DNA of 64,000 bases. Source: Aurantiacibacter sediminis (lineage in GTDB: Bacteria > Pseudomonadota > Alphaproteobacteria > Sphingomonadales > Sphingomonadaceae). Below are positions 1 to 8,887 of the stretch, piece after piece (the stretch's first letter is position 1; the number at the start of each line of letters is the position of its first letter). A program made the position numbers and the translations under genes. The notes beneath the pieces were generated by a model. The model worked only from the letters and a program-made list of their open reading frames with translations. It did not search any database and was not told the origin of the DNA. The stretch covers positions 682,001 through 746,000 of the forward strand of contig NZ_JAEANY010000001.1 in the NCBI RefSeq assembly GCF_016019885.1, written 5' to 3'.

Positions 1-160
1 CTCGGTCGCTGACCTTCGGCCAGCGAGACCAACGCTCCATTCGGTCGGTATCGCGGAGCACGCTCGGCGACCAGCCGTGGGCAAGGCCGAACGGCCGCCC
101 GCAGCGGGCGCGTAGCGGAGCGGAGCGCGTCTAGCGAGGACGAACCTGCGGATGCAGTTT
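1..160 (+). repeat. Dispersed intergenic repeat, copy 1 (window-edge part)
   Basis: This non-coding stretch downstream of dcd is an inverted copy of 28195-28348. The best-matching block (about 82-158) contains GGCCGAACGGCCGCCCGCAG and then CTAGCGAGGACGAA. Further matches lie around 6-26 (CGCTGACC..CGGCCAGCGA) and 53-65 (CGCGGAGCACG). The block has internal palindromic pieces such as CGCCCGCAGCGGGCG. The element probably continues left of the window. No protein is supported here. Confidence 0.7.
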
Positions 161-182
161 CATGAGACAAATATTCCCGGGT

Positions 183-737
183 TCACAACCTCGGCAACGT
201 AACCCCGCGCTGGCCCATATATTTGCCCGCCCTGTCAGCATAGGTCACTTCGGGCCGTTCATTACCCTGAAGGAACAGGAACTGGCACGCGCCTTCATTG
301 GCGTAGATTTTGGCAGGCAGCGGCGTGGTGTTGGAGAACTCCAATGTCACATGGCCTTCCCAGCCCGGCTCCAGCGGGGTGACATTCACGATGATGCCGC
401 ACCGCGCATAGGTGCTCTTGCCCAGGCAAATCACCAGCACATCGTCGGGGATGCGGAAATATTCGACCGTGCGCGCGAGAGCAAAGCTGTTGGGCGGGAT
501 GATGCAGACATCGGTTTGCCGGTCGACTAGAGAATTGCCGTCGAAATTCTTCGGGTCCACCACCGCGCTATCGACGTTGGTGAAGATCTTGAACTCATCC
601 GCCACCCGCGCGTCATAGCCGAAGGAGCTGACGCCATAGGAAATGCAGCCGTCACGCCGCTGCGCTTCGACGAACGGCTCGATCATGCCGCGCTGTGTCG
701 CCTGTTCCCGAATCCACTTGTCTGAGAGAATTGCCAT
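183..737 (-). CDS. dcd: dCTP deaminase
   Basis: Converts dCTP to dUTP in the cytosol, feeding dTMP synthesis. The 184-residue length is normal for the family. The start is set at the ATG giving MAILSDKW, the usual N-terminus; the frame stays open further upstream but that part is unlike the family. Family segments visible are [10 protein letters not shown], the FDG / [12 protein letters not shown]-like region and the C-terminal nucleotide-binding part ending [14 protein letters not shown]. The gene is transcribed away from the lipoprotein gene at 881, so the 143 bases between them hold both promoters. The repeat element follows its stop codon. Confidence 0.95.
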   Translation of the reverse strand: MAILSDKWIREQATQRGMIEPFVEAQRRDGCISYGVSSFGYDARVADEFKIFTNVDSAVVDPKNFDGNSLVDRQTDVCIIPPNSFALARTVEYFRIPDDVLVICLGKSTYARCGIIVNVTPLEPGWEGHVTLEFSNTTPLPAKIYANEGACQFLFLQGNERPEVTYADRAGKYMGQRGVTLPRL

Positions 738-880
738 GCCGACAGGGATTCCCGAAGGCGAGGGCGCTGGCAAGCGGTCGGCTTGCATTTCGGTATCGGC
801 GCGGTGGAAAAATGTCGCTCGAGTGCAAGACAACTCAAACCGAATGCCTGTATGAAAGTCCAAGGGTCACCACTGAGGGA

Positions 881-1873
881 ATGGGTCGCGTGCAAAACTG
901 GGGTCGTTTGAGCACTGTCGTCGTGGCGGGTATGTTGGTCGTTTCATGTGGAGGCGGCGGATCGAGCCCGACGCCGACTGCCACGGGCGGGGCAACGCCC
1001 ACGCCGACGCCCACGCCAACGCCTACTCCCACACCGACTTTCACCTATTCGGAATTTTCCAACCTGACCGGTGTTCAGGACTTCGGTACAGCCTGTTTCG
1101 CCTATGGCGTGCGGGGCAACGGAGTGCCTTTTGCGGACGGTTTCGTGCCTTTTTCCGGCCCCGGCGTAATCGATTTGGACGCTGATGCCGGGGTGTGGAC
1201 CATCTCCGAAATCAATGGCGGTAACTTCGCTTCGGTCGGGCCGAGCGAGCTGGTGCTCGATACGCCTGAACGCTTGGAATACGAAGGCACGGAAACACCG
1301 ATCCCGACGCGCTACGTAGTGAATGTACCGCCTGTCAGCAGTGGTGGCTTTGCCGAGTATGGCCGCAATGTCTTTTTCCGCCTGCCACTGGCGGGAGGCG
1401 GTGTGCAAACGGCAATCTGCACACTTGGCGTGCCAACCGATCCTGAAGACATTCCTAGCGCAACGACGGTCACATACAACGATGTCGAATTCGTGGGCGC
1501 GATTTTCGATGAGAACCCGGCTGGTGGCTCGGCATTCATTTCGCAAATCGTGGAGTCCTCTGGCACGTTCGAAGGCAATACCGAGACAGGCATTATCAGC
1601 ATCAGCCTGACTTTCACTATCGAGGCAGCCGGCGGTGCACGCACAACGATTGGCCCGCTTACAGGGGAAGCGTCAATCGATCTTAGCAGGGATGATCGCG
1701 CTGGCTTCGAAGGCATTGTCAACTTCGGTGGAGCGCCGGAATATTTCATCAGTGGCGGCTTTTATGGGCCGCAAGGACGTGAGGCCGGCTTCGTAATCTA
1801 CGCCAACCAGGACCAGAATTTCGATGGCCTGAATGAACGGTTTGCTTTGATCAGCGGTTACGCAACGCGCTGA
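881..1873 (+). CDS. Putative surface lipoprotein with Pro-Thr stalk, TbpB-like C-terminus
   Basis: 330 residues. The chosen ATG lies just behind a GAGGGA ribosome site and gives a charged N-terminus, a hydrophobic stretch and the lipobox LVVSC, so this should be a lipoprotein (Cys near residue 25). A GGGGSS linker and an alternating Thr-Pro tract (residues about 39-53) act as a stalk. The rest is beta-rich, and the C-terminus GGFYGPQGREAGFVIYA resembles the beta-barrel end of transferrin-binding-protein-like solute-binding lipoproteins. That family assignment is inference; the lipoprotein call is firm. Its stop codon directly abuts the putA stop on the other strand with no base between. Confidence 0.8.
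   Translation: MGRVQNWGRLSTVVVAGMLVVSCGGGGSSPTPTATGGATPTPTPTPTPTPTPTFTYSEFSNLTGVQDFGTACFAYGVRGNGVPFADGFVPFSGPGVIDLDADAGVWTISEINGGNFASVGPSELVLDTPERLEYEGTETPIPTRYVVNVPPVSSGGFAEYGRNVFFRLPLAGGGVQTAICTLGVPTDPEDIPSATTVTYNDVEFVGAIFDENPAGGSAFISQIVESSGTFEGNTETGIISISLTFTIEAAGGARTTIGPLTGEASIDLSRDDRAGFEGIVNFGGAPEYFISGGFYGPQGREAGFVIYANQDQNFDGLNERFALISGYATR
995..1039 (+). repeat. Thr-Pro codon repeat tract
   Basis: Fifteen codons alternating ACN and CCN encode a Thr-Pro stalk just after the lipidation site of the lipoprotein. The six-base period is imperfect (ACGCCC, ACGCCG, ACGCCA, ACTCCC). This is the sort of tract that can change length by slippage in steps of two residues. Confidence 0.85.
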
Positions 1874-4800
1874 TTAGCCCCCGGCCAGCAAACTCGCATT
1901 GCCTCCGGCTGCTGTCGTATCGATCGTCGTCACCCGCTCGGTGGCGAAGCGTGTCACATAATGCGGGCCGCCAGCCTTCGGGCCGGTGCCTGACAGGCCT
2001 TCGCCGCCAAAGGGCTGGCTGCCGACCACGGCGCCGATCTGGTTGCGGTTGACGTAGAAATTGCCGACTTTGGCGTGGGCTTCCACGAATTTGCGCGTTT
2101 CTTCGATCCGGCTGTGCAGGCCCATGGTGAGGCCGTATCCGGTCGCATTGATGTTATCGATGACCTGCCGCAGCTTTCCGACGGGGTAGCGCACGACGTG
2201 CAGGATCGGGCCGAAATGCTCTTCATCCAGATCGAGGATCGAGCTGATTTCGATGATAGTCGGCGCGACAAAATGGCCGTCCTTGCAATTGACCGGCAAC
2301 GGCAGGCGCGTCACCGGGAAGCCTTCTTCAGCCATCTCGGCGACGTGGGCTTCCAGCTTGTCCTTGGCTTCCTGATCGATCACCGGGCCGACATCTGTGG
2401 CCAGGTCTTTGGGATCGCCCACCACCATCGCATCGAATGCGCCCTTCATCATTTCCAGCATGGTATCGGCAATATCGGATTGCAGGAACAATACGCGCAG
2501 CGCCGAACAACGCTGGCCGGCGCTCTGGAATGCACTGGCAATCACATCGCGTGTCACCTGTTCTGGCAGAGCGGAGGAATCGACGATCATCGCGTTCTGG
2601 CCGCCTGTCTCCGCAATCAGCGTGCCGATCAATCCATCGCGTTGGGCGAGTGTGCGGTTGATAGCGTGCGCCGTGCCTGTTGAGCCGGTGAAGGCGACGC
2701 CTGCTATACGCGGGTCTGATGTGATCGCCGCGCCCACCTTGCCGTCTCCGGGCACGAATTGCAGCACGTCTTTCGGAATGCCCGCTTCGTGGCACAGGTC
2801 TATCGCCAAGGCAGCGATAAGAGGGGTTTGCTCGGCTGGCTTGGCAAGCACGCAATTGCCCGCGGCGAGCGCGGCTGCGGCTGGCCCCATAAAGATGGCG
2901 AGCGGGAAATTCCACGGGCTGATACAGGCGAATACGCCGCGGCCATGCAGACGAAGCAGGTTCGTCTCGCCCGTAGGCCCGGGCAGCGGCTGCGGTGCAC
3001 CGAACAGCATGCGCGCCTCGCACGCATAATAGCGCAGAAAATCGACAGCCTCGCGGACTTCGAGCACGGCATCGGGCAGCGATTTTCCGGCCTCGCGCTG
3101 ACACAGGTCCAGCAGGCGCGCCATATTGTCTTCGAGCAGGTCTGCCGCCTTGATCAGCAATTGGGCGCGCCCTTCGCCTCCGCGCGCATCCCACATGGGC
3201 TGGGCAGCCACAGCGCGGGCGATAGCGAGGTCGATATCCTTGTCCGTCGCGGAGACCCATCCGCCCACTTCCTTGCCCGAGAAGGGCGAGCAAACAGGAT
3301 GCATCTTGCCGCCGCGCTGGGCGCGTAATGTCGGGCGGGCGAGCGGATCATCGTGTGACCATTCCTCCAGCTCCTCGCGCAACGGCGCGAGCACCAACGG
3401 ATCGGCAAGGTCGACGCCCATCGAGTTACGGCGGTTGGGATAGATATGCGCGGGCAGCGGAATGCTGGGATTGCGCCGTGGGTTCATTTCCGAAAGTTCG
3501 GCCACCGGATCGCCGGTCATTTCCTCTATCGGCACATCGGCATCGGCCATGCGATTGACGAAGGACGAGTTCGCACCGTTTTCCAGCAGGCGGCGCACGA
3601 GATAGGCGAGTAATTCCTTGTGCCCGCCGACAGGTGCATAAATACGCACGCGGGTTGGCGCATTGTGCTCGATCTTGGCAAGCGTATCATAGACCTCTTC
3701 GCCCATGCCGTGCAGGCGCTGGAATTCAAAAGGTGTGCTGCCAGCCAAGGCTTTGATCGCCCCGATGGTGTAGGCGTTATGCGTGGCAAAGGCCGGGTAG
3801 ATCGCATCGTCTGCCGCGAGCAATTCCTTGGCGCAGGCGAGATAGGACACATCGGTCGCGATCTTGCGGGTGAAGACGGGATAATCTTCATGCCCGCCCA
3901 CTTGGCTCAGCTTGATTTCCGCGTCCCAATAGGCGCCTTTCACGAGCCGCACGAAAAATTTGCGATCGTGCTTGCGCGCCAGCCGCGCGGCCCATCGGCA
4001 TAGCGGCACACCGCGCTTTTGATAGCCCTGGATGGCGAGGCCGAAGCCGTCCCACGGTGTGCCATCGGCCTTGGTGAAAAGCGTGTCGTCTTCGGCCAGC
4101 GCTTCGATGATATCCATGCTGAGTTCGAGCCGCTCGGCTTCCTCCGCATCGACAGTAAAGTGGATATCCGCCTCACGCGCCTGCTCCGCCAGGTCACGCA
4201 GCACGGGCACGATGTGCTCGCGCGCGGCATCCGCATGAAGGAAATCGTATTTGGGATAAAGCGCGGACAGCTTGACCGAAATACCCGGCCCGCCATGCAC
4301 GCCGCCTTCCTCTTGGGAGAGGCGCTCGATCGCGCGGGAATAGGCCTGCCGATAACGCTCGGCATCGGCCATCGTCATCGCCGCTTCGCCCAACATGTCG
4401 AAGCTGTGCGTCAGGTGCTTTTTGCGCTCCGGCGCGGCGCGTTTCATCGCCTCGTCAATCGTGCGGGCGTAGACGAACTGGCCACCAAGGATCCGCATCG
4501 CCTGCTGCACAGCCTGCCGGATCACCGGCTCACCCAGCCGCCCCGTCGTGCGGCGCAGCGTGTTGGCGAGGCCTGTCTCACGCTTGTCGCTGCCGCGCAG
4601 GACTTCGCCCGTCAGCATCAGCGAAAAGGTGGCGGCATTGACGAAGACCGAACGGCTCTCGCCCAGATGTTCGGCCCAATCGACATTGGCGAGCTTGTCC
4701 TTGATCAGCGCATCTGCGGTTTCCTGATCGGGAATGCGCAGAAGCGCCTCCGCCAGGCACATCAGCGCAATGCCTTCATCAGTGTTCAGACCGTACGTCG

Positions 4801-4981
4801 CCATAAAGGCATCCATGCCTTTGCTGGTGCGCGCACGGGCGCCTTCGATCAGCTGTGTGGCGAGCGCATTGGCTTCGTCATGCACGGCGGACACAGGGGC
4901 GGCCTGTTCCAGCCGCTCGGCGATGCAGGCCTCCTCTTCCATGCGATAGGCTTGGCGGAGAGCGAGTCGATCAATCGTCAT
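1874..4981 (-). CDS. putA: Bifunctional proline dehydrogenase / P5C dehydrogenase
   Basis: Oxidises proline to glutamate in two steps, an FAD-linked proline dehydrogenase followed by NAD-linked pyrroline-5-carboxylate dehydrogenase. About 1035 residues, the short alphaproteobacterial type. The N-terminus has no obvious ribbon-helix-helix DNA-binding domain, so it is probably purely enzymatic. The PRODH half (about 150-470) shows RLVKGAYWDAEIK and EFQRLHGMGEE. The dehydrogenase half (about 530-1000) shows SPWNFPLAIF, AETGGQNAM and the catalytic Cys in SAGQRCSALR. The start is the ATG of MTIDRLALR. It ends flush with the convergent lipoprotein gene. Confidence 0.95.
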   Translation of the reverse strand: MTIDRLALRQAYRMEEEACIAERLEQAAPVSAVHDEANALATQLIEGARARTSKGMDAFMATYGLNTDEGIALMCLAEALLRIPDQETADALIKDKLANVDWAEHLGESRSVFVNAATFSLMLTGEVLRGSDKRETGLANTLRRTTGRLGEPVIRQAVQQAMRILGGQFVYARTIDEAMKRAAPERKKHLTHSFDMLGEAAMTMADAERYRQAYSRAIERLSQEEGGVHGGPGISVKLSALYPKYDFLHADAAREHIVPVLRDLAEQAREADIHFTVDAEEAERLELSMDIIEALAEDDTLFTKADGTPWDGFGLAIQGYQKRGVPLCRWAARLARKHDRKFFVRLVKGAYWDAEIKLSQVGGHEDYPVFTRKIATDVSYLACAKELLAADDAIYPAFATHNAYTIGAIKALAGSTPFEFQRLHGMGEEVYDTLAKIEHNAPTRVRIYAPVGGHKELLAYLVRRLLENGANSSFVNRMADADVPIEEMTGDPVAELSEMNPRRNPSIPLPAHIYPNRRNSMGVDLADPLVLAPLREELEEWSHDDPLARPTLRAQRGGKMHPVCSPFSGKEVGGWVSATDKDIDLAIARAVAAQPMWDARGGEGRAQLLIKAADLLEDNMARLLDLCQREAGKSLPDAVLEVREAVDFLRYYACEARMLFGAPQPLPGPTGETNLLRLHGRGVFACISPWNFPLAIFMGPAAAALAAGNCVLAKPAEQTPLIAALAIDLCHEAGIPKDVLQFVPGDGKVGAAITSDPRIAGVAFTGSTGTAHAINRTLAQRDGLIGTLIAETGGQNAMIVDSSALPEQVTRDVIASAFQSAGQRCSALRVLFLQSDIADTMLEMMKGAFDAMVVGDPKDLATDVGPVIDQEAKDKLEAHVAEMAEEGFPVTRLPLPVNCKDGHFVAPTIIEISSILDLDEEHFGPILHVVRYPVGKLRQVIDNINATGYGLTMGLHSRIEETRKFVEAHAKVGNFYVNRNQIGAVVGSQPFGGEGLSGTGPKAGGPHYVTRFATERVTTIDTTAAGGNASLLAGG

Positions 4982-5070
4982 ATGCTGCGCCCCATCGCAT
5001 ACGGCTTCGGGTGCAATCAAGCGAAGTCGAACAGGTGCATGTCCGCGCGCCCTGCGTTAAGGGGGCCCGG

Positions 5071-5802
5071 ATGAAAATTATCTTTAGTCGCAAAGGCTTC
5101 GATAGCGCGTCGGGTGGCGGGCCATCGCCCATCGTGAATGGTCGCGCACTGAGCCTGCCGATCCCCGATACGATGGGCATTTCGCGCATAACTTACGGCA
5201 ATCTGGGCCTGGGCGGGCATGCTAGGCGCGCGAGCCGGGGCAAGCTTTCCGGCCGCCACCGCTGCCACAATGATCCGATGTTCTGCGACGATGGGCAGGC
5301 GCTCCTTGGCCAGTGCAGCGCAGCGCAAACGCATCTCGCCAATCACGGGGTGGGGGAGGGGGATGTGTTCCTCTTCTTCGGCCTGTTTTGCGAAGATGGC
5401 GGTGCGCCGCATCATCGCATCTTCGGCTATCTTCAGGTCGAGCGTGTTGTCCATCTGGCGCAATGCAGCGAGGCTGAGCGGGCGGAATTTGCCGCACTCG
5501 ATCATCCGCATGCGCTGGGCATGCATGCGAGCAATGATGCGATTTATTGCGGGCGTGGGTCCGCTGCCGCCCCTGCCGATGACGCGCTGCAATTGACGGC
5601 GCAAGGCGAGAACCCGAGCATCTGGCGCATTCCGGCGTGGCTGGAGGAAACCGGCCTGTCCTATCATGCGCGACAAGACCGCTGGCTCGGCGAGGGCCGC
5701 TTGCAAAGCGTCGCGCGGGGTCAGGAATTCGTCGCCGATATTGGCGAGCGCGAGGATGCGCGGCGCTGGGCGCAGGAGATAATCGCGCTGATCGAAAGCT
5801 AG
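5071..5802 (+). CDS. Nmad3-family putative nucleotide-modification-associated protein
   Basis: 243 residues. The N-terminus MKIIFSRKGFDSASGGGPSP, the SLPIPDT segment, and QCSAAQTHLANHGVGEGDVF followed by LFFGLF match my memory of the Nucleotide modification associated domain 3 family. That family was proposed by comparative genomics to act in DNA base modification; no biochemistry is known to me. An AAGGGGG ribosome site lies about 7 bases before the ATG. The gene is divergent from putA and overlaps the end of plsC by 4 bases tail to tail. No methylase, glycosylase, restriction or phage gene is near, so a housekeeping role is possible. The family call rests on recognition, not a search. Confidence 0.75.
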   Translation: MKIIFSRKGFDSASGGGPSPIVNGRALSLPIPDTMGISRITYGNLGLGGHARRASRGKLSGRHRCHNDPMFCDDGQALLGQCSAAQTHLANHGVGEGDVFLFFGLFCEDGGAPHHRIFGYLQVERVVHLAQCSEAERAEFAALDHPHALGMHASNDAIYCGRGSAAAPADDALQLTAQGENPSIWRIPAWLEETGLSYHARQDRWLGEGRLQSVARGQEFVADIGEREDARRWAQEIIALIES

Positions 5803-6506
5803 TCCGTCGCGGCCTTTTCGAGGGCGGGCGCATTCAGCGCATTGATGCCTTCATGCACGCGGCGTTCGACTTCATCGCGCGGAAGGCCCGGCTCGATCGG
5901 CTCCCCAAAATGCCAGGTGATCGTGCCCTTTGGTTTGAGCAGGTTGCGATAGATCGGCCCGCTATCGACTGCGACAGGCACCACGGGCAATTTGAACAGC
6001 TTGTAGAGGCCAGCAAAGCCCGGGCGCAGCTCGCGATGGTCCCCATGCGGCACGCGTGTGCCCTCGGGAAAGATCACGATGGGCCGGCCTTGCGCCACGG
6101 CCTGTTTACCTGCCCGCATCAATTGCCGCAGCGCCACCGCGCCTTGCTCCCGCGCGACGGGGATGAGGCCGTAGGCAATCCCTGCACGGCCCCAAAAGGG
6201 CAAGTCGAACAGCTCCTGCTTGGCAACGCCGGCTGGGTTCTCGAACATATGCGCCATCGCAATCGCTTCATAAAAGCTCTCATGCTTGATGGCGTAAAGC
6301 GCGGGACCTTCTGGCCGCGATCCGGTTTCGCGGATGGTGAGGCCGAGCAGGCGCGTGCAGCTCCAGTGATGCAGGTCAGACCATTTATCGCATAGCGGCC
6401 GCACGAGCGATGGCCGCAAATAGCTGGCTGCTGCCGCCGCCATCGAAATCAGGAATGATCCCGGATAGAAAACCAGATAAAAGGCAAGATTGCGCAGCAG
6501 GATCAT
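5799..6506 (-). CDS. plsC: 1-acyl-sn-glycerol-3-phosphate acyltransferase-like protein
   Basis: A 235-residue inner-membrane acyltransferase, probably making phosphatidic acid or a related lysolipid acylation product. It has an N-terminal membrane segment (about 5-30). The acyltransferase motif I appears as KHESFYEA, with Glu in place of the usual Asp of HX4D, and motif III is clear in IFPEGTR. It is the last gene of the run ftsE-ftsX-ydcF-plsC on the minus strand, 9 bases after the YdcF gene. The HX4E variant is known in the superfamily and need not mean loss of activity. Confidence 0.88.
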   Translation of the reverse strand: MILLRNLAFYLVFYPGSFLISMAAAAASYLRPSLVRPLCDKWSDLHHWSCTRLLGLTIRETGSRPEGPALYAIKHESFYEAIAMAHMFENPAGVAKQELFDLPFWGRAGIAYGLIPVAREQGAVALRQLMRAGKQAVAQGRPIVIFPEGTRVPHGDHRELRPGFAGLYKLFKLPVVPVAVDSGPIYRNLLKPKGTITWHFGEPIEPGLPRDEVERRVHEGINALNAPALEKAATD

Positions 6507-6515
6507 CGCGATAAG

Positions 6516-7043
6516 CTATCCCAACACCATCAGCAGCCACGCGGCGATGAATTTGTGAAATTCAAGAAACAGGGTCCAGAGGCTCGGCTCTGATCGCACG
6601 GCATCGCGGGTGATGGAGATATTGCTTGGCAGCTGCGCTTCCAACTCAGCCGCCGCGCGGCGCATGTGCCAGTCGGCCGTCACCAAGCGCATGGACGTGT
6701 AGCCCTGCTGCTGCATCCATTCCGCCGTCTCAACCGCATTGCCGCGCGTATCGAGAGCGGAGAAGCCCAGCGCCACGCAGCAATCCATCAGCCTGTTCGG
6801 CACATCATATTGCACCTGGAATTCGCCCGGTTGCACGGCGACATCGACGCCGGTCACCAGCATCTGCTCTGCGCCCCCCTGCTGCAGGATTTCCAGCCCG
6901 CGCTCGATCCGGCCACCGCTGCCAGTGGGGACGACCACAGCATCGCTATGCGCAAGCGGCACCGGCTGCGGCAAAGTGATGACAAACAGGACAAAGCCCA
7001 GCGCCCAGATGATGAGCGGAATTGCGATGATGCGGCGGATCAT
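6516..7043 (-). CDS. YdcF / DUF218 family membrane protein
   Basis: 175 residues with an N-terminal transmembrane helix (IIAIPLIIWALGFVLFV). A DUF218 domain follows, with DAVVVPTGSGGRIERG near the front, LDTRGNAVETAEW in the middle and LVTADWHMRRAAAEL further on. A second hydrophobic stretch closes the C-terminus. DUF218 proteins (SanA, ElyC, YdcF) are linked to envelope integrity and peptidoglycan or enterobacterial antigen maintenance, but the reaction is not established. I use the ATG at 7043, which has AAGGA about 14 bases upstream; a TTG ten codons earlier is the alternative. The gene sits between ftsX and plsC. Confidence 0.82.
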   Translation of the reverse strand: MIRRIIAIPLIIWALGFVLFVITLPQPVPLAHSDAVVVPTGSGGRIERGLEILQQGGAEQMLVTGVDVAVQPGEFQVQYDVPNRLMDCCVALGFSALDTRGNAVETAEWMQQQGYTSMRLVTADWHMRRAAAELEAQLPSNISITRDAVRSEPSLWTLFLEFHKFIAAWLLMVLG

Positions 7044-7083
7044 GGCCGAACTTTCAATCCTTGGGCTTGGCAATTTGGCTTTA

Positions 7084-8004
7084 TCACAACATGCGCCTCA
7101 ATGCGGTGATCACCGTGAACCGCGCCGTAATGGCGGCGAGGATGATCCCGATGATCGGAATCGCCCCTATAGTGATCCAGTCCACGGGGCCAAGCCCCCC
7201 TCCGGCGACCAGCCCCGATCCCAGCGCGGCAAATTGCTGGCCGAGGATGAAGACCGCTGTCAAGCCGAGGAGCAATCCCGCCGCGCCGCCAATCGCTGCG
7301 TCCCATGCGATGGAGCGCTGAAAGATAGCCGCAATTTGCCCATCCGTCCCGCCAAGGTGGTGTATGACTTCGATCGTATCGCGATTGGCTCCCAGCGCGC
7401 TGCGCGCTGCCAGCCAGACAGCCGCTGCACTGGTGATCGCGAGCAGGATCACGAGGCCGAGGGCGAGGATCTGCAGCGAGCGAATGGCATCGAACACTGG
7501 GCCGAGCCAGTTCGCCTGTGCATCAACACGCGCCGAAGGTGCTTGCGCGAGCAATTCGCTGCGCATGTCGCGAAGCCGCGCTGCTGTGACCGGGCCGGAC
7601 AGCCGCACATCGACCATTGCGGGAATCGGCACGCCGTCCTCCGCGCTATCGCCCAACTCGCCGAGCCAGGGCTCGAGCAGTGCCTCAAGTTCATTGTCGG
7701 GCACGCGGCGTACGCTGGAAACATCGTCGCGATTGGAGAAATACGAAACGGTGCGTTCAGCTTGCCGATCACGCTCTGCCGGCGCGGCTTCCACGATCTG
7801 CACGGTAATCCCCCCGGCGATTTCGTCACGCGCATTATCCGCGACGTTCTTGAGAGCGAGGCCCGCAGATGCCGCCATCACTGTCAGTGCGATCATGATG
7901 GCGATCACCCATGGCATGGGGCCAGCGATCCGCGCCTGCTGCAGGATGCGCGCGGAATCGCCAAATCGCGGTGCGCCGCGGCGGATGGGGGAAGGCGAAC
8001 TCAC
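7084..8004 (-). CDS. ftsX: Cell-division permease-like protein FtsX
   Basis: About 306 residues with the FtsX layout: a cytoplasmic N-terminus, a first membrane helix (about 30-51), a large periplasmic loop, then three helices (about 172-197, 220-250, 275-297). The GTG start overlaps the ftsE stop (GTGA), so the two are translationally coupled. FtsEX typically transmits ATP hydrolysis to periplasmic peptidoglycan hydrolase activation at the septum. No cognate hydrolase activator such as EnvC is seen in this window. Confidence 0.9.
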   Translation of the reverse strand: MSSPSPIRRGAPRFGDSARILQQARIAGPMPWVIAIMIALTVMAASAGLALKNVADNARDEIAGGITVQIVEAAPAERDRQAERTVSYFSNRDDVSSVRRVPDNELEALLEPWLGELGDSAEDGVPIPAMVDVRLSGPVTAARLRDMRSELLAQAPSARVDAQANWLGPVFDAIRSLQILALGLVILLAITSAAAVWLAARSALGANRDTIEVIHHLGGTDGQIAAIFQRSIAWDAAIGGAAGLLLGLTAVFILGQQFAALGSGLVAGGGLGPVDWITIGAIPIIGIILAAITARFTVITALRRML

Positions 8005-8726
8005 TTGCCGCTCATCTCTCTTTTGGGCGGATAGCGCAGTGCGCCCGTCGGGTCGGACAAACGCCCCTTGTCGAGCCGCATGATCAGCGAGTCCGGCACT
8101 TTGCGCAGCAGATGCACATCGTGCGTTGCGACCACCACGGTTGTGCCGAGCCGATTCAGCGCTTCGAAAAGGCGCAGCAATTTGACTGCCATTTCAGGAT
8201 CGACGTTGCCGGTCGGCTCATCGGCCACTAAAATTTCGGGACGGGCGATAACCGCACGCGCGATGGCGACACGCTGTTGCTCTCCCCCGGAAAGCGTTTC
8301 CGGCCGCGCGTCCATGCGGTGCGTCAGGCCCACCCATTCGAGCATATCGGCGACAGGCTTCTGGATCTGGTTTTCGGACATGCCGCTGATCCGCAATGGC
8401 AGCGCGACATTGTCGAAGGCAGAAAGATGAGGGACGAGCCGGAAGTCCTGAAAAACCACGCCGATCCGTCGGCGATAATCGGGAAGGTCACCGCGCGGCA
8501 GAGTGATGACATCGCTGCCGAACATCGAAATCATCCCGCGCGATGGGCGCTGTGCGAGATATAATAGCTTCAGCATGCTGGTCTTGCCCGCGCCGCTGGC
8601 ACCGGTGAGAAAATAGAAGCTGCCGGGATAGAGCGTGAAGGAGATATCGCTCAGCACTTCGCGATCGGTGCCGTAGCGCAGGCCAACATTGGCAAACTGG
8701 ACAATGGAGCTGTCAGCGGCACTCAT
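8001..8726 (-). CDS. ftsE: Cell-division ATP-binding protein FtsE
   Basis: 241-residue ABC ATPase of the FtsEX divisome complex. Walker A is GASGAGKTS (42-50), the signature LSGGEQQR is at 145-152, Walker B is ILVADEP (165-171) and the switch His is at 202. It heads the minus-strand operon ftsE-ftsX-ydcF-plsC. The 161 bases to the divergent zinc-ribbon gene hold the promoter region for both directions. Confidence 0.96.
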   Translation of the reverse strand: MSAADSSIVQFANVGLRYGTDREVLSDISFTLYPGSFYFLTGASGAGKTSMLKLLYLAQRPSRGMISMFGSDVITLPRGDLPDYRRRIGVVFQDFRLVPHLSAFDNVALPLRISGMSENQIQKPVADMLEWVGLTHRMDARPETLSGGEQQRVAIARAVIARPEILVADEPTGNVDPEMAVKLLRLFEALNRLGTTVVVATHDVHLLRKVPDSLIMRLDKGRLSDPTGALRYPPKREMSGK

Positions 8727-8887
8727 TCGGCTTTGCTAAGGCTTTGCGCAGGGGACGGAAAGGGCGTTTGCGGCGCTGGATGCGGAAATTCGTGCTGCTC
8801 CTTGTGGAAAAGGCCGCATTCGGGGCACCGACGGGCGCTGTTAATCTTGTTGCATGGCCATGGCGGGCGTAGGCATTGTGTCGGCCC

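Noticed and set aside
995-1039. The Thr-Pro codon tract as a small CRISPR-like or satellite array
   Set aside because: It is a coding low-complexity stalk with a six-base period and no spacers.
4019-5074. 351-codon plus-strand frame opposite putA
   Set aside because: It is antisense to the proline dehydrogenase domain and the real downstream gene starts at 5071 in the Nmad3 frame.
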